Positions 1 to 6,116 of a stretch of 16,420 bases of DNA are shown piece by piece. A program made the translations under genes and the position numbers. Each line of letters starts with the position of its first letter. Within the stretch, counting starts at the first letter, position 1. This DNA is from an uncultured Flavobacterium sp. (GTDB lineage Bacteria > Bacteroidota > Bacteroidia > Flavobacteriales > Flavobacteriaceae): positions 1 through 16,420 of the forward strand of contig CAMFLD010000013.1 in NCBI GenBank assembly GCA_945957245.1. The letters run 5' to 3'. The notes beneath the pieces were generated by a model that did not search any database, had not been told where the DNA came from, and saw only the letters and a list, made by a program, of their open reading frames with translations.

Positions 1-512
1 GCCCCGCCACCACGGACATTAAATCCGGATTGTCATTCTCCGGCATTGGTAACTCCGGGTAAGGTAAGAATTGCTTTCAGTACATCAACTTCTCCTAAAA
101 CCACAGGTATTTTCTTAATAGTGGCTGCCGATAGTTTGTTGACACTCATCTCTGGTTTACGAATGTTAGTAGCCGTTTTTTCAGTATTAATAATAACTTC
201 GTCCAGTGCTTGTCCGGTTTCACTGAGTACAATATTTTTTTTCAGATCCTTGTTAAGTTCTATGGTTTCTGAATGTGTTTCGTATCCCAAATAGCTTATT
301 TGTAAAGTGTAGGTGCCTTTTGGAATTGTAATGGAGTAGAAACCGTATTCATTAGTAATTATTCCCGCTTTAATTTCAGGGATAAAAACATTAACACCGA
401 TGAGAGTTTCATTTGTTTTTGAATCGGAAACTGTTCCGCTTAAAGTAAATTTCTCTTGGGAAAATGAAGTTGCTGTTAGGAATAGCAACAGTAGCAGCAG
501 TTTTTTATGCAT
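1..512 (-). pseudogene. TonB-dependent receptor, N-terminal part, interrupted by an in-frame TGA and cut by the window edge
   Basis: Outer-membrane TonB-dependent receptors import large substrates using energy from TonB. The visible 5' end encodes a signal peptide (about residues 1-18, ending FSQ), then a carboxypeptidase-regulatory-like beta-sandwich (about 22-95, with GTVSDSKTNETLIGVNV and GFYSITIPKGTYTLQISYLGY), then the start of the plug domain (about 100 on, with LPGVTNAGE). At 33-35 a TGA stop follows NAGE, yet the same frame continues as QSGFNVRGGG up to the window edge. That is the usual plug motif GEGxSGFNVRGG, so the stop sits exactly where Gly is expected (GGA to TGA). The gene is therefore either a nonsense-mutated pseudogene or carries a sequencing error. 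The substrate cannot be inferred. No clear -7 promoter element was seen upstream of the ATG at 512. Confidence 0.75.
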
Positions 513-647
513 TTGATTGATGTTTTTTTATTTTGCCGTTTGACGATTAATAAAGTGTAATGTTACGCTGATTTTGTTAATCTAAGGTTAATTTGGAATA
601 ATTTTTGACTAGAATTTAAATACTTTTACAATGTAATTTATCAGTGT

Positions 648-1325
648 ATGAAAGCGGCTTTTACGTTTTTATTTTTAGCCATAATTAGCTTTAAGGGTTT
701 TTCACAAATTGAAACGCCTAAAAAGAGAATACACATTGCTCCGGCACCTGATGCTAAAGGAACTATTGCACCTACAAGTGCAAAAGTAATAACCTACCCA
801 AGCATTTTTGATAAAAAAGATAAATTATTGTCCGGCGTTTCTTTGCTTAAAAAGAAAGAAGAAGAGCCTAAAAGTATTTTTGAGCAAAAGGAATTTACAA
901 GCCAATCCCAAGAGCAAACGGATAAAATGAACAAACAAATCCAATCCGAAGGTTTGACAAGTGTTGTTGAAAACAGCGATTTCTTTTATGGCGAATACAA
1001 AATATTTACCAGTAAAATAATAATAGCCTGCCGGGATAACGGCCAGATAGATGGGGATCAGGTAGCCATTTGGATTAACAACGAACGGGTTGAGCCGGTA
1101 ATTTCATTGCAGGAAGGATTCAAAAAATATACCTTCGAACTTAAAGTAGGAGTCAACGATATTTTTATAGAAGCCCTTAATACTGGAATGCTTTATCCTA
1201 ATACAGGACAGTTTGCTTTTTTTGATGGAAACGGAAACTCAATAACGATACAAAACTGGAATCTCAATACAGGTTATAAAGGTATTATCAAAGTCCGAAG
1301 GATTGAAGGTATTCAACCAAAATAA
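648..1325 (+). CDS. Secreted protein of unknown function
   Basis: A 225-residue protein that I do not recognise as a named family. Residues 1-19 form a signal peptide ending FSQ, so it is probably exported to the periplasm or surface. Residues 20-110 are Lys/Glu/Gln-rich and look poorly ordered. From about residue 118 there is a compact beta-rich domain with DNGQIDGDQVAIWINNE, LQEGFKKYTFELKVGVNDIFIEALN and a C-terminal IIKVRRIEG. The acidic D-x-G-x-I-D-G-D turn could bind a metal such as calcium; this is inference. It starts at ATG 648 and its TAA overlaps a strong terminator. It is transcribed alone, convergent with icd and divergent from the TonB receptor gene. Only a poor promoter match (TACTTTTA at 621-628) lies upstream. 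Confidence 0.85.
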   Translation: MKAAFTFLFLAIISFKGFSQIETPKKRIHIAPAPDAKGTIAPTSAKVITYPSIFDKKDKLLSGVSLLKKKEEEPKSIFEQKEFTSQSQEQTDKMNKQIQSEGLTSVVENSDFFYGEYKIFTSKIIIACRDNGQIDGDQVAIWINNERVEPVISLQEGFKKYTFELKVGVNDIFIEALNTGMLYPNTGQFAFFDGNGNSITIQNWNLNTGYKGIIKVRRIEGIQPK

Positions 1326-1349
1326 AAAAGTGGCTTAAGCCACTTTTTT
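1324..1349. terminator. Bidirectional intrinsic terminator, perfect palindrome
   Basis: A 26-bp perfect palindrome with GTGGCTTAAGCCAC at its core, flanked by A6 and T6. It lies between the convergent 648-1325 gene and icd, and gives a hairpin followed by a U-run on both strands. It overlaps the TAA stop of the rightward gene by two bases. Confidence 0.9.
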
Positions 1350-1369
1350 ATTCTATACAAAATATATTA

Positions 1370-2593
1370 TTATCCTAGTTTAGCATCCAGATTGGATTTG
1401 ATTGCTGCAAGGAAACCTTCTGTAGTTAAATAATCAGCTTCTGTTAAACCTTCAGGTTTTACAAGCATAGCCAGATCTTTTGTCATTTTTCCGGACTCAA
1501 CGGTCTCAATGCAAACCTGTTCTAAAGCATTACAGAAATCAATCAATTCCTTATTTCCATCCAGTTTTCCTCTGTGTTCCAATCCACGTGTCCAGGCAAA
1601 GATGGAAGCAATCGGGTTAGTAGAAGTGGCTTTTCCCTGCTGATGCATTCTGTAGTGTCTTGTAACAGTACCGTGGGCAGCTTCTGCTTCAACCGTTTTT
1701 CCATCTGGAGTTACTAAAACAGAAGTCATCAATCCCAATGAACCAAATCCCTGTGCTACAGTATCTGACTGAACATCTCCGTCATAGTTTTTACAAGCCC
1801 AAACAAATCCACCGCTCCATTTCATAGCAGAAGCAACCATATCGTCAATTAGACGGTGTTCGTACACCATTCCGTTTTTGTCGAATTCAGCTTTATAGTG
1901 CTGTTGGTATACTTCTTCGAAGATGTCTTTGAATCTTCCGTCATAAGCTTTTAAGATGGTGTTTTTGGTAGAAAGGTATAACGGCCATTTCTTGGTCAAT
2001 GCCATTTGGAAAGAGGAATGCGCAAATCCGTAGATGCTTTCGTCAGTGTTGTACATACACATGGCCACACCGTTATCTTTGAAATTGAATACTTCCCAAG
2101 AAGTAACTTCTCCAGCTTCGTTGGTAAATGACATGGTCAGTTTGCCTTTTCCTTTGATTACTTTATCGGTGGCTTTATATTGGTCGCCAAAAGCATGACG
2201 GCCAATAACGATAGGCTGTGTCCAGCCCTGTACATAACGGGGAACATTACTCATGATGATGGGTTCACGGAATACAGTTCCGCCTACAATATTACGAATG
2301 GTTCCGTTTGGAGATTTCCACATTTCAGAAAGGTTGAACTCTTTAACTCTTTCCTCGTCCGGAGTAATGGTAGCGCATTTGATGCCAACATTATATTTTT
2401 TAATAGCTTCAGCGGAGTCAATAGTAACCTGGTCTTTAGTTGCTTCTCTGTGTTCTATGCCCAAGTCAAAATATTTGATGTCCAAATCCAGGTAGGGAAG
2501 GATTAATTGCTCTTTGATAAAACTCCAGATAATTCGTGTCATCTCATCGCCATCCAATTCTACTACAGGATTGGCTACTTTAATTTTTGCCAT
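1370..2593 (-). CDS. icd: NADP-dependent isocitrate dehydrogenase, dimeric eukaryote-like type
   Basis: Oxidatively decarboxylates isocitrate to 2-oxoglutarate in the TCA cycle, producing NADPH in the cytoplasm. The 407 residues are full length for the homodimeric family shared with eukaryotic IDH1/2, and numbering matches human IDH1 through the N-terminal half. Substrate-binding residues are all present: S94, N96 and R100 in SPNGTIRN, R109 in GTVFREP, and R132 in IGRHAFGDQY with catalytic Y139. Lys210 (LSTKNTIL) and metal-binding Asp250, Asp273 and Asp277 (LIDDM, YDGDVQSD) are also present. AAHGTVTRHYR (about 305-315) is the NADP-selecting stretch. It starts with ATG at 2593 (MAKIKVANPVVELDGDEMTR). 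It is a single leftward gene with its own putative promoter, separated from rplS by a terminator. Confidence 0.97.
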   Translation of the reverse strand: MAKIKVANPVVELDGDEMTRIIWSFIKEQLILPYLDLDIKYFDLGIEHREATKDQVTIDSAEAIKKYNVGIKCATITPDEERVKEFNLSEMWKSPNGTIRNIVGGTVFREPIIMSNVPRYVQGWTQPIVIGRHAFGDQYKATDKVIKGKGKLTMSFTNEAGEVTSWEVFNFKDNGVAMCMYNTDESIYGFAHSSFQMALTKKWPLYLSTKNTILKAYDGRFKDIFEEVYQQHYKAEFDKNGMVYEHRLIDDMVASAMKWSGGFVWACKNYDGDVQSDTVAQGFGSLGLMTSVLVTPDGKTVEAEAAHGTVTRHYRMHQQGKATSTNPIASIFAWTRGLEHRGKLDGNKELIDFCNALEQVCIETVESGKMTKDLAMLVKPEGLTEADYLTTEGFLAAIKSNLDAKLG

Positions 2594-2703
2594 ATTGTTG
2601 AGGTTTTAGTCCGTAGCTTCTGAATCTGATAAACCAAATGTCAACAGAACATTTGTGTTTTAGTATCAAATGCCTCGGGTGTTGTTTAAAAATTTTGCGA
2701 TAG

Positions 2704-2711
2704 CAAATATA
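2704..2711 (-). promoter_or_regulatory. Putative -7 element for icd
   Basis: Reads TATATTTG on the minus strand, an exact match to the Bacteroidota -7 consensus TAnnTTTG, about 110 bp upstream of the icd ATG. No convincing TTG -33 element is seen at the usual 19-bp distance, so this rests on the -7 element alone. Confidence 0.45.
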
Positions 2712-2828
2712 GCTAAATATGATAAAATTTTGTTGTAATACAGGGCGAAATCGATTGAATTACGGAATCGTCATTTTGTGACTCAAAAAATACCAATTTG
2801 ACAAAAAAAGAGGTTTAAATTGTAAAAT

Positions 2829-2861
2829 AAAAAAAGCTCCGATACTATCGGAGCTTTTTTT
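2829..2861 (-). terminator. Intrinsic terminator after rplS
   Basis: GCTCCGATA and TATCGGAGC face each other around one central base (2836-2854), flanked by A7 on the left and T7 on the right. It lies 20 bp beyond the rplS stop, so it would end the leftward rplS transcript before icd. It is symmetric enough to act on both strands. Confidence 0.85.
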
Positions 2862-2880
2862 ATAATAAGAAAGTAAAGGA

Positions 2881-3231
2881 TTATCTTCTTCTTTCTTTGA
2901 TTTTTGCTTTTTTACCAGTAAGTTCTCTGAAGTAGAAAATACGAGCTCTTCTAACTTTACCTCTTTGGTTAACTTCTACTTTTTGTAAAGCCGGCATGTT
3001 GATTGGGAAGATACGCTCTACACCAACTGCACCTGACATTTTACGGATTGTAAAAGTTTCAGTTACTCCAGTACCTTTTCTTTGGATAACAACTCCTTTG
3101 AAAAACTGAGTTCTTGTTTTTTCACCCTCTTTAATTTCATAGTAAACTGTGATAGTATCTCCAGCACCAAAATCAGGGAAATCTTTTTTTGTTGATAATT
3201 CGTTATTAACGAAATCTACTAAATTTGCCAT
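2881..3231 (-). CDS. rplS: 50S ribosomal protein L19
   Basis: Large-subunit protein L19, located at the 30S-50S interface. At 116 residues it has normal family length. Conserved signatures are GDTITVYYEIKEGEKTRTQ (about 24-42), FFKGVVIQRKGTG (43-55), TFTIRKMSGAVGVERIFP (59-76) and RGKVRRARIFYFREL (90-104), followed by a basic C-terminus ending ERRR. It starts with ATG at 3231 (MANLVDFVNNEL). It lies downstream of trmD in the same direction, a common pairing. The 207-bp gap, its own -33/-7 promoter and a terminator after it suggest that it can be transcribed alone. Confidence 0.98.
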   Translation of the reverse strand: MANLVDFVNNELSTKKDFPDFGAGDTITVYYEIKEGEKTRTQFFKGVVIQRKGTGVTETFTIRKMSGAVGVERIFPINMPALQKVEVNQRGKVRRARIFYFRELTGKKAKIKERRR

Positions 3232-3297
3232 TTTTCTAAAATATTATGGTTTTAAATCTGAGCAACATTCACGGTTCTCGCCAGAGGTTGGTCAAAG
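3232..3297 (-). promoter_or_regulatory. Candidate rplS 5' leader RNA with a stem-loop
   Basis: From the predicted start site (about 3297, inferred from the -7 box) to the rplS ATG the mRNA has roughly 66 nt of leader. By eye it can form GAGAAC / GUUgCUC with loop CGUGAAU (one bulged G), extendable by CU/AG, and just upstream CCAACCUCUGG can pair CCA with UGG. Ribosomal-protein genes often carry autoregulatory leaders, and I recall a proposed L19 leader class in Flavobacteria. I could not compare this sequence with that model, so regulation is inference. Confidence 0.35.
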
Positions 3298-3303
3298 TGG
3301 GGG

Positions 3304-3333
3304 CAAATATAAGTAAAAAATCTAAAGTTGCAA
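3304..3333 (-). promoter_or_regulatory. rplS promoter with -33 and -7 elements
   Basis: On the minus strand TTTG/TTG (bases 3334-3331) is followed, after exactly 19 bp, by TATATTTG (3311-3304). This matches the Bacteroidota housekeeping promoter TTG-N19-TAnnTTTG in both elements and the spacer. It is the best promoter in the window and is placed for rplS, inside the trmD-rplS gap. Confidence 0.7.
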
Positions 3334-3348
3334 ACCAATATTTAAAAA

Positions 3349-3434
3349 AAGAAACAAGAAGCAAGAGTCAAGAAATCAATAGGTTAAGTAGGTTATTCGT
3401 AAAAAAAAGTCTTGTTTCTTGCTTCCTGACTCTT
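3349..3434. repeat. Heptamer-based inverted repeat between trmD and rplS
   Basis: The left arm (3349-3376) is four tandem heptamers: AAGAAAC, AAGAAGC, AAGAGTC, AAGAAAT. The right arm (3407-3434), read on the minus strand, is AAGAGTC, AGGAAGC, AAGAAAC, AAGACTT. The arms pair imperfectly (AAGAAGCAAGAGTCAAGA against AGGAAGCAAGAAACAAGA) around a loop of about 30 nt. An A8 run on the + strand (3401-3408) would give the leftward trmD transcript a U-run, so the element may also help end that transcript. The right arm ends just short of the trmD stop codon. Confidence 0.7.
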
Positions 3435-3438
3435 TTTT

Positions 3439-4116
3439 CTATTCCTCAAGCAAATCAGGACGTCTCTTTTTAGTATGTTCATAGGCCATATCTTCTCTCC
3501 ATTTGTCTATTTTGGCTGCATGGCCGCTGGTTAAAACCTCTGGTACTTTCCAGCCTTTGTAATCAGCCGGCCGGGTATATATGGGACCGGAAAGCAAGTT
3601 GTCCTGAAAACTGTCTGTTAATGCTGAAGTCTCATCAGATAAAACCCCCGGAATCAATCGAATGATAGCATCACAGAACACAATAGCTCCAATTTCACCA
3701 CCGCTTAACACATAATCGCCAATAGAAATTTCTCTGGTTATAAAATGATCTCGAACCCTTTGATCTACGCCTTTATAATGCCCGCAAAGAATAATGATGT
3801 TTTCATACATCGAAGCGGTGTTGGCTAATTTTTGGTTCAAAGTTTCACCGTCAGGAGACATATAGATTACTTCATCATAATGACGCTGGCTTTTAAGATG
3901 CGAAATACAATCGTCAATAGGCTGCACCATCATTACCATTCCGGCACCACCGCCAAAAGGGTAGTCATCAACGCTCCGCTGCTTATTGGTGGTATAATCC
4001 CTTAAGTTGTGAAAGTGTACTTCCACCAATCCTTTATCAATAGCACGTTTCATAATTGATGCTTCAAAAGGACTCTTCATTAATTCCGGTAAAATTGTAA
4101 TAATGTCTATTCGCAT
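3439..4116 (-). CDS. trmD: tRNA (guanine-N1)-methyltransferase TrmD
   Basis: Methylates N1 of G37 in tRNAs using S-adenosylmethionine, which prevents +1 frameshifting. At 225 residues it is slightly shorter than E. coli TrmD (about 255), mainly at the C-terminus. Signatures of the trefoil-knot (SPOUT) fold are VDDYPFGGGAGMVM (49-62), MSPDGE (86-91), the cofactor-binding GHYKGVDQRV (112-121) and SIGDYVLSGGE (131-141). R153 (IRLIPGVL) and D168 (TDSF) match the E. coli catalytic Arg154/Asp169. The C-terminal tRNA-binding part has YTRPADYKGWKVPEVLTSGH. It starts with ATG at 4116. A perfect -7 element ends only four bases before that ATG, suggesting a leaderless transcript. It lies upstream of rplS on the same strand. 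Confidence 0.97.
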   Translation of the reverse strand: MRIDIITILPELMKSPFEASIMKRAIDKGLVEVHFHNLRDYTTNKQRSVDDYPFGGGAGMVMMVQPIDDCISHLKSQRHYDEVIYMSPDGETLNQKLANTASMYENIIILCGHYKGVDQRVRDHFITREISIGDYVLSGGEIGAIVFCDAIIRLIPGVLSDETSALTDSFQDNLLSGPIYTRPADYKGWKVPEVLTSGHAAKIDKWREDMAYEHTKKRRPDLLEE

Positions 4117-4120
4117 GGTG

Positions 4121-4128
4121 CAAAGATA
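4121..4128 (-). promoter_or_regulatory. -7 element immediately before trmD
   Basis: Reads TATCTTTG on the minus strand, then CACC and the trmD ATG. This exactly matches TAnnTTTG. The expected start of transcription falls on or within a few bases of the ATG. No clear -33 TTG is seen; that position would fall inside the structured element at 4139-4211. Confidence 0.55.
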
Positions 4129-4138
4129 GGAAGAATTA

Positions 4139-4211
4139 GGAGCTGTTTCCCGCTATCCGTTTCAATCTCTTCGAGGATTTTCACTTCTATCGGGGCTAGG
4201 GCTCTTTTTTT
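4139..4211 (+). repeat. Structured intergenic element, probably a dispersed flavobacterial repeat or small RNA
   Basis: A nested fold is visible. Outer GAGC (4140-4143, with the preceding G) pairs with GCTC (4201-4204). Inner CCCG (4149-4152) pairs with CGGG (4191-4194). A central stem forms from AATCTC and GA(g)GATT around TTC. The motif CTATC, GATAG on the other strand, occurs in both halves. T7 follows immediately (4205-4211), so on the + strand this has the shape of a terminator hairpin, although both flanking genes read leftwards. The T-run overlaps the last two bases of the DUF1569 gene. From memory, AGCCCTAGCCCCGATAG...GGATAGCGGGA elements recur between genes in many Flavobacterium genomes. 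That is recollection and was not checked. Confidence 0.5.
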
Positions 4212-4653
4212 AAACGCCAAACTGCCTCAAATGATGATCCAGATGTTTCCACATCAACTTGTTCCAATCATCTGGCGTCATTTTTCCCCAAAAAGGATGT
4301 TGAGTAAGTGAAATTGACTTTTCTCCTTCAGCAAAACGACTGAACTTTTCAATCAAGGCTTTTTTCGAAGCTTCAAAATCATATGTATCACTGAAAACAA
4401 ATTCAGGAGCGGTAGGACTATTTTTTTTGAAATCGGAGTTGAAGACTTTATTTTTAAGCATCTTTCCTAAAAGCTTCATGAAGAAATTTATTTTTAATTC
4501 TTTTTCAGAAAAAGCTACAGCAATAGCTGCTTCAGTGTGTTTTAGCATTTGGTCAACAGTCATTTTTCCCCATAACGCCGGACTTTCCGGAGTTAGTTTG
4601 TTGATTCGGGCAATAATTAAGTCGTTGTCCTCTTTATTATAAATAGAACTCAT
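4210..4653 (-). CDS. DUF1569 / DinB-like putative metal-binding protein
   Basis: A 147-residue cytoplasmic protein resembling DUF1569, a branch of the DinB/YfiT four-helix-bundle superfamily. Evidence is the ALWGKMTVDQMLKHTEAA segment near residues 26-43, and the C-terminal HPFWGKMTPDDWNKLMWKHLDHHLRQFGV segment, given here as 119-147. DinB-like proteins bind a divalent metal through three histidines; H39 plus H137 and H140 or H141 are the obvious candidates. Some relatives are thiol-dependent transferases or hydrolases, but the substrate of this branch is unknown to me. It is a single gene with a putative -7 box at 4676-4683. Divergent from the isomerase gene. Its stop codon overlaps the T-run of the element at 4139-4211. 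Confidence 0.88.
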   Translation of the reverse strand: MSSIYNKEDNDLIIARINKLTPESPALWGKMTVDQMLKHTEAAIAVAFSEKELKINFFMKLLGKMLKNKVFNSDFKKNSPTAPEFVFSDTYDFEASKKALIEKFSRFAEGEKSISLTQHPFWGKMTPDDWNKLMWKHLDHHLRQFGV

Positions 4654-4675
4654 ATTTTCGGTTTTTGTTGGTAAT

Positions 4676-4683
4676 CAAAATTA
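4676..4683 (-). promoter_or_regulatory. Putative -7 element for the DUF1569 gene
   Basis: Reads TAATTTTG on the minus strand, an exact TAnnTTTG match 22 bp upstream of the ATG at 4653, implying a short leader. It is back-to-back with the isomerase -7 element on the other strand, 13 bp away. No good -33 TTG was seen. Confidence 0.45.
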
Positions 4684-4696
4684 CAATTTTATGCAG

Positions 4697-4704
4697 TATC
4701 TTTG
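4697..4704 (+). promoter_or_regulatory. -7 element for the cyclophilin-FKBP gene
   Basis: TATCTTTG followed by CACC is an exact and very typical Bacteroidota -7 box, 26 bp before the ATG at 4731. It also argues against translation starting further upstream at the TTG near 4665, because that codon would not be transcribed from here. Confidence 0.6.
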
Positions 4705-4730
4705 CACCACAAAAATATAAAAATCACAAA

Positions 4731-5663
4731 ATGGAAAACGGAATATACGCTAAGTTCAATACTTCAAAAGGATCGATCCTTGTAAAACTTACCCATGATT
4801 TAACCCCCGGAACAGTTGGAAACTTTGTAGGATTGGCAGAAGGACAATTAGAAAATTCGGCTAAACCTATGGGGACACCATATTACAACGGATTGAAATT
4901 TCACAGGGTAATCCCCGATTTTATGATTCAGGGAGGATGCCCACAGGGAATAGGTTCAGGAGGCCCGGGATACAACTTTGATGATGAGTTCCATCCAAGC
5001 CTTAAACATGATAAGCCAGGAGTTTTGTCTATGGCGAATGCCGGTCCCGGAACTAATGGTTCGCAGTTCTTTATCACACATGTTCCGACCAATTGGTTAG
5101 ACGGAAAACACACTGTTTTTGGACATGTAGTAGAAGGTCAGGATGTAGTTGATGCAGTGGCACAGGGCGATTTGATTGAAAGCATTGAAATTATCAGAGA
5201 AGGAGACGAAGCCAAAAAATGGAATGCAATCGAGGCATTCAGAACTTTTGAAGGCTCCCGTTTGAAAAGAATAGAAGAAGCTAAAAGACAGGCTGAAGAA
5301 GCTATGGAAAAACTGGCTGCAGGATTTGATAAAACTGAAAGCGGTCTCCGTTACAAAATCATCCAAAAAGGAACTGGTAAAAAAGCGGAAGCGGGTAAAA
5401 CCGTTTCAGTACATTATACAGGGCAGTTAGACAATGGCAAAACATTCGATTCTTCTTATCCAAGAAAAAAACCAATCGAATTCCCATTAGGAAGAGGTCA
5501 TGTAATTGAAGGATGGGATGAAGGTATTGCTTTGCTTCAGGTTGGAGATAAAGCCCGTTTTGTTATTCCTTCTTATTTAGGATATGGAGCAAATGGAGCA
5601 GGAGGTGTTATTCCACCTGATGCGACTCTTATTTTTGACGTTGAACTAATGGACGTTAAATAA
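4731..5663 (+). CDS. Dual-domain peptidyl-prolyl cis-trans isomerase (cyclophilin-FKBP fusion)
   Basis: A 310-residue fusion of two unrelated prolyl isomerase folds. Residues 1-155 form a cyclophilin with the active-site set intact: R59 (FHRV), F64, M65 and Q67 (FMIQGG), Q112 and F114 (NGSQFFIT), W122 and H127 (NWLDGKHTVFG). Residues about 160-198 are a charged helical linker. Residues 203-310 form an FKBP domain with Y229 (VHYTG), F239-D240, F251, V258-I259 and W262 (VIEGWDEG), and Y285 (YGANGAGGVIPP). Both sites look catalytically competent. There is no signal peptide, so it is probably a cytoplasmic foldase; prokaryotic and protist proteins with both folds are known. Start ATG 4731 is chosen because it begins a typical cyclophilin N-terminus and follows a -7 box. 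A strong terminator follows. Confidence 0.95.
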   Translation: MENGIYAKFNTSKGSILVKLTHDLTPGTVGNFVGLAEGQLENSAKPMGTPYYNGLKFHRVIPDFMIQGGCPQGIGSGGPGYNFDDEFHPSLKHDKPGVLSMANAGPGTNGSQFFITHVPTNWLDGKHTVFGHVVEGQDVVDAVAQGDLIESIEIIREGDEAKKWNAIEAFRTFEGSRLKRIEEAKRQAEEAMEKLAAGFDKTESGLRYKIIQKGTGKKAEAGKTVSVHYTGQLDNGKTFDSSYPRKKPIEFPLGRGHVIEGWDEGIALLQVGDKARFVIPSYLGYGANGAGGVIPPDATLIFDVELMDVK

Positions 5664-5689
5664 AGAAGATTTAAGATTTGATTAAAATT

Positions 5690-5732
5690 AAAATCCCAAT
5701 CGGTCAAAATTGACGAGGTTGGGATTTTTTTT
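5690..5732 (+). terminator. Intrinsic terminator after the isomerase gene
   Basis: The outer stem AATCCCAA / TTGGGATT and the inner stem GTCAA / TTGAC are followed by T8 (5725-5732). It lies about 27 bp after the stop codon. Its left flank is A-rich, so weak action on the opposite strand is possible. Confidence 0.85.
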
Positions 5733-5739
5733 ATATTTT
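5710..5739 (+). promoter_or_regulatory. Possible promoter for the cytochrome c gene
   Basis: TTG (5710-5712), a 19-bp spacer, and TATATTTT (5732-5739), which matches TAnnTTTG at all but the last base. It overlaps the upstream terminator and lies 20 bp before the next ATG. The spacing is ideal but the -7 box is imperfect. Confidence 0.35.
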
Positions 5740-5759
5740 TACTTAAAACAATAAACATT

Positions 5760-6074
5760 ATGAAATATAGAGTACTTTCCCTAGCCGTTTTATCTGTAAT
5801 TATTTATTCCTGCGCTTCCAAATCAAATGCACCAACAGCCAGTGTCAATGAAACCAGACCGGCAGCTATAAAAACTCCGGCAACAGCAATGACACCTGAG
5901 TTAGCAGAAGGAAAAGGACTCTATGAAAACAACTGTGCCAAATGTCACAAGCTCTATGCACCTTCTGATTTTTCGTCTGAAGAATGGAAACCAATTGTGG
6001 CACGAATGCAAAAGAAGGCACACCTTGATGATTTGCAGGGGCAGAAGATTTATAACTATGTAACAATGAAATAA
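5760..6074 (+). CDS. Small haem c lipoprotein
   Basis: A 104-residue exported electron-transfer protein. The N-terminus is a lipoprotein signal peptide with IIYSC, so Cys18 is probably lipidated and the protein is membrane-anchored in the periplasm. A Ala/Thr/Pro-rich tether (19-45) leads to a minimal cytochrome c domain with one haem motif, CAKCH (59-63). Met83 (ARMQKKAH) is the likely sixth haem ligand. EEWKPIVARM and the short C-terminal helix fit small class I cytochromes c of Bacteroidota. Its electron partner cannot be told from context. It starts with ATG at 5760 and is closely followed by a terminator. Confidence 0.9.
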   Translation: MKYRVLSLAVLSVIIYSCASKSNAPTASVNETRPAAIKTPATAMTPELAEGKGLYENNCAKCHKLYAPSDFSSEEWKPIVARMQKKAHLDDLQGQKIYNYVTMK

Positions 6075-6078
6075 CTAG

Positions 6079-6104
6079 AAATCCCGGGAAATCGGGATTT
6101 TTTT
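6079..6104 (+). terminator. Intrinsic terminator after the cytochrome gene
   Basis: AAATCCCG (6079-6086) pairs with CGGGATTT (6093-6100) around a 6-nt loop, with a T-run from 6098 to 6104. It starts five bases after the cytochrome stop codon and ends 12 bases before the next gene's ATG, so transcripts reaching that gene from upstream must read through it. Confidence 0.85.
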
Positions 6105-6116
6105 ATGATAAAAAAT

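Noticed and set aside
33..35. TGA read as glycine, as in some candidate-phylum genetic codes
   Set aside because: The promoters and protein families are those of ordinary Flavobacteriia, and every other gene reads through without internal TGA. One TGA at a Gly position is far better explained by mutation or error.
3246..3473. Rightward ORF of 75 codons between rplS and trmD
   Set aside because: It runs through the rplS leader, promoter and heptamer repeat and overlaps the trmD end. Its protein is Lys/Ser-rich low complexity and no family is recognised.
4665..4730. Upstream TTG start for the cyclophilin-FKBP protein
   Set aside because: It would add 22 residues absent from cyclophilins, and the exact -7 box at 4697-4704 lies inside the added stretch.
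6105..6116. ATG start adding four residues to the CsaA-like protein
   Set aside because: It begins directly after a terminator T-run. The later ATG gives the typical family N-terminus, although the earlier start cannot be fully excluded.
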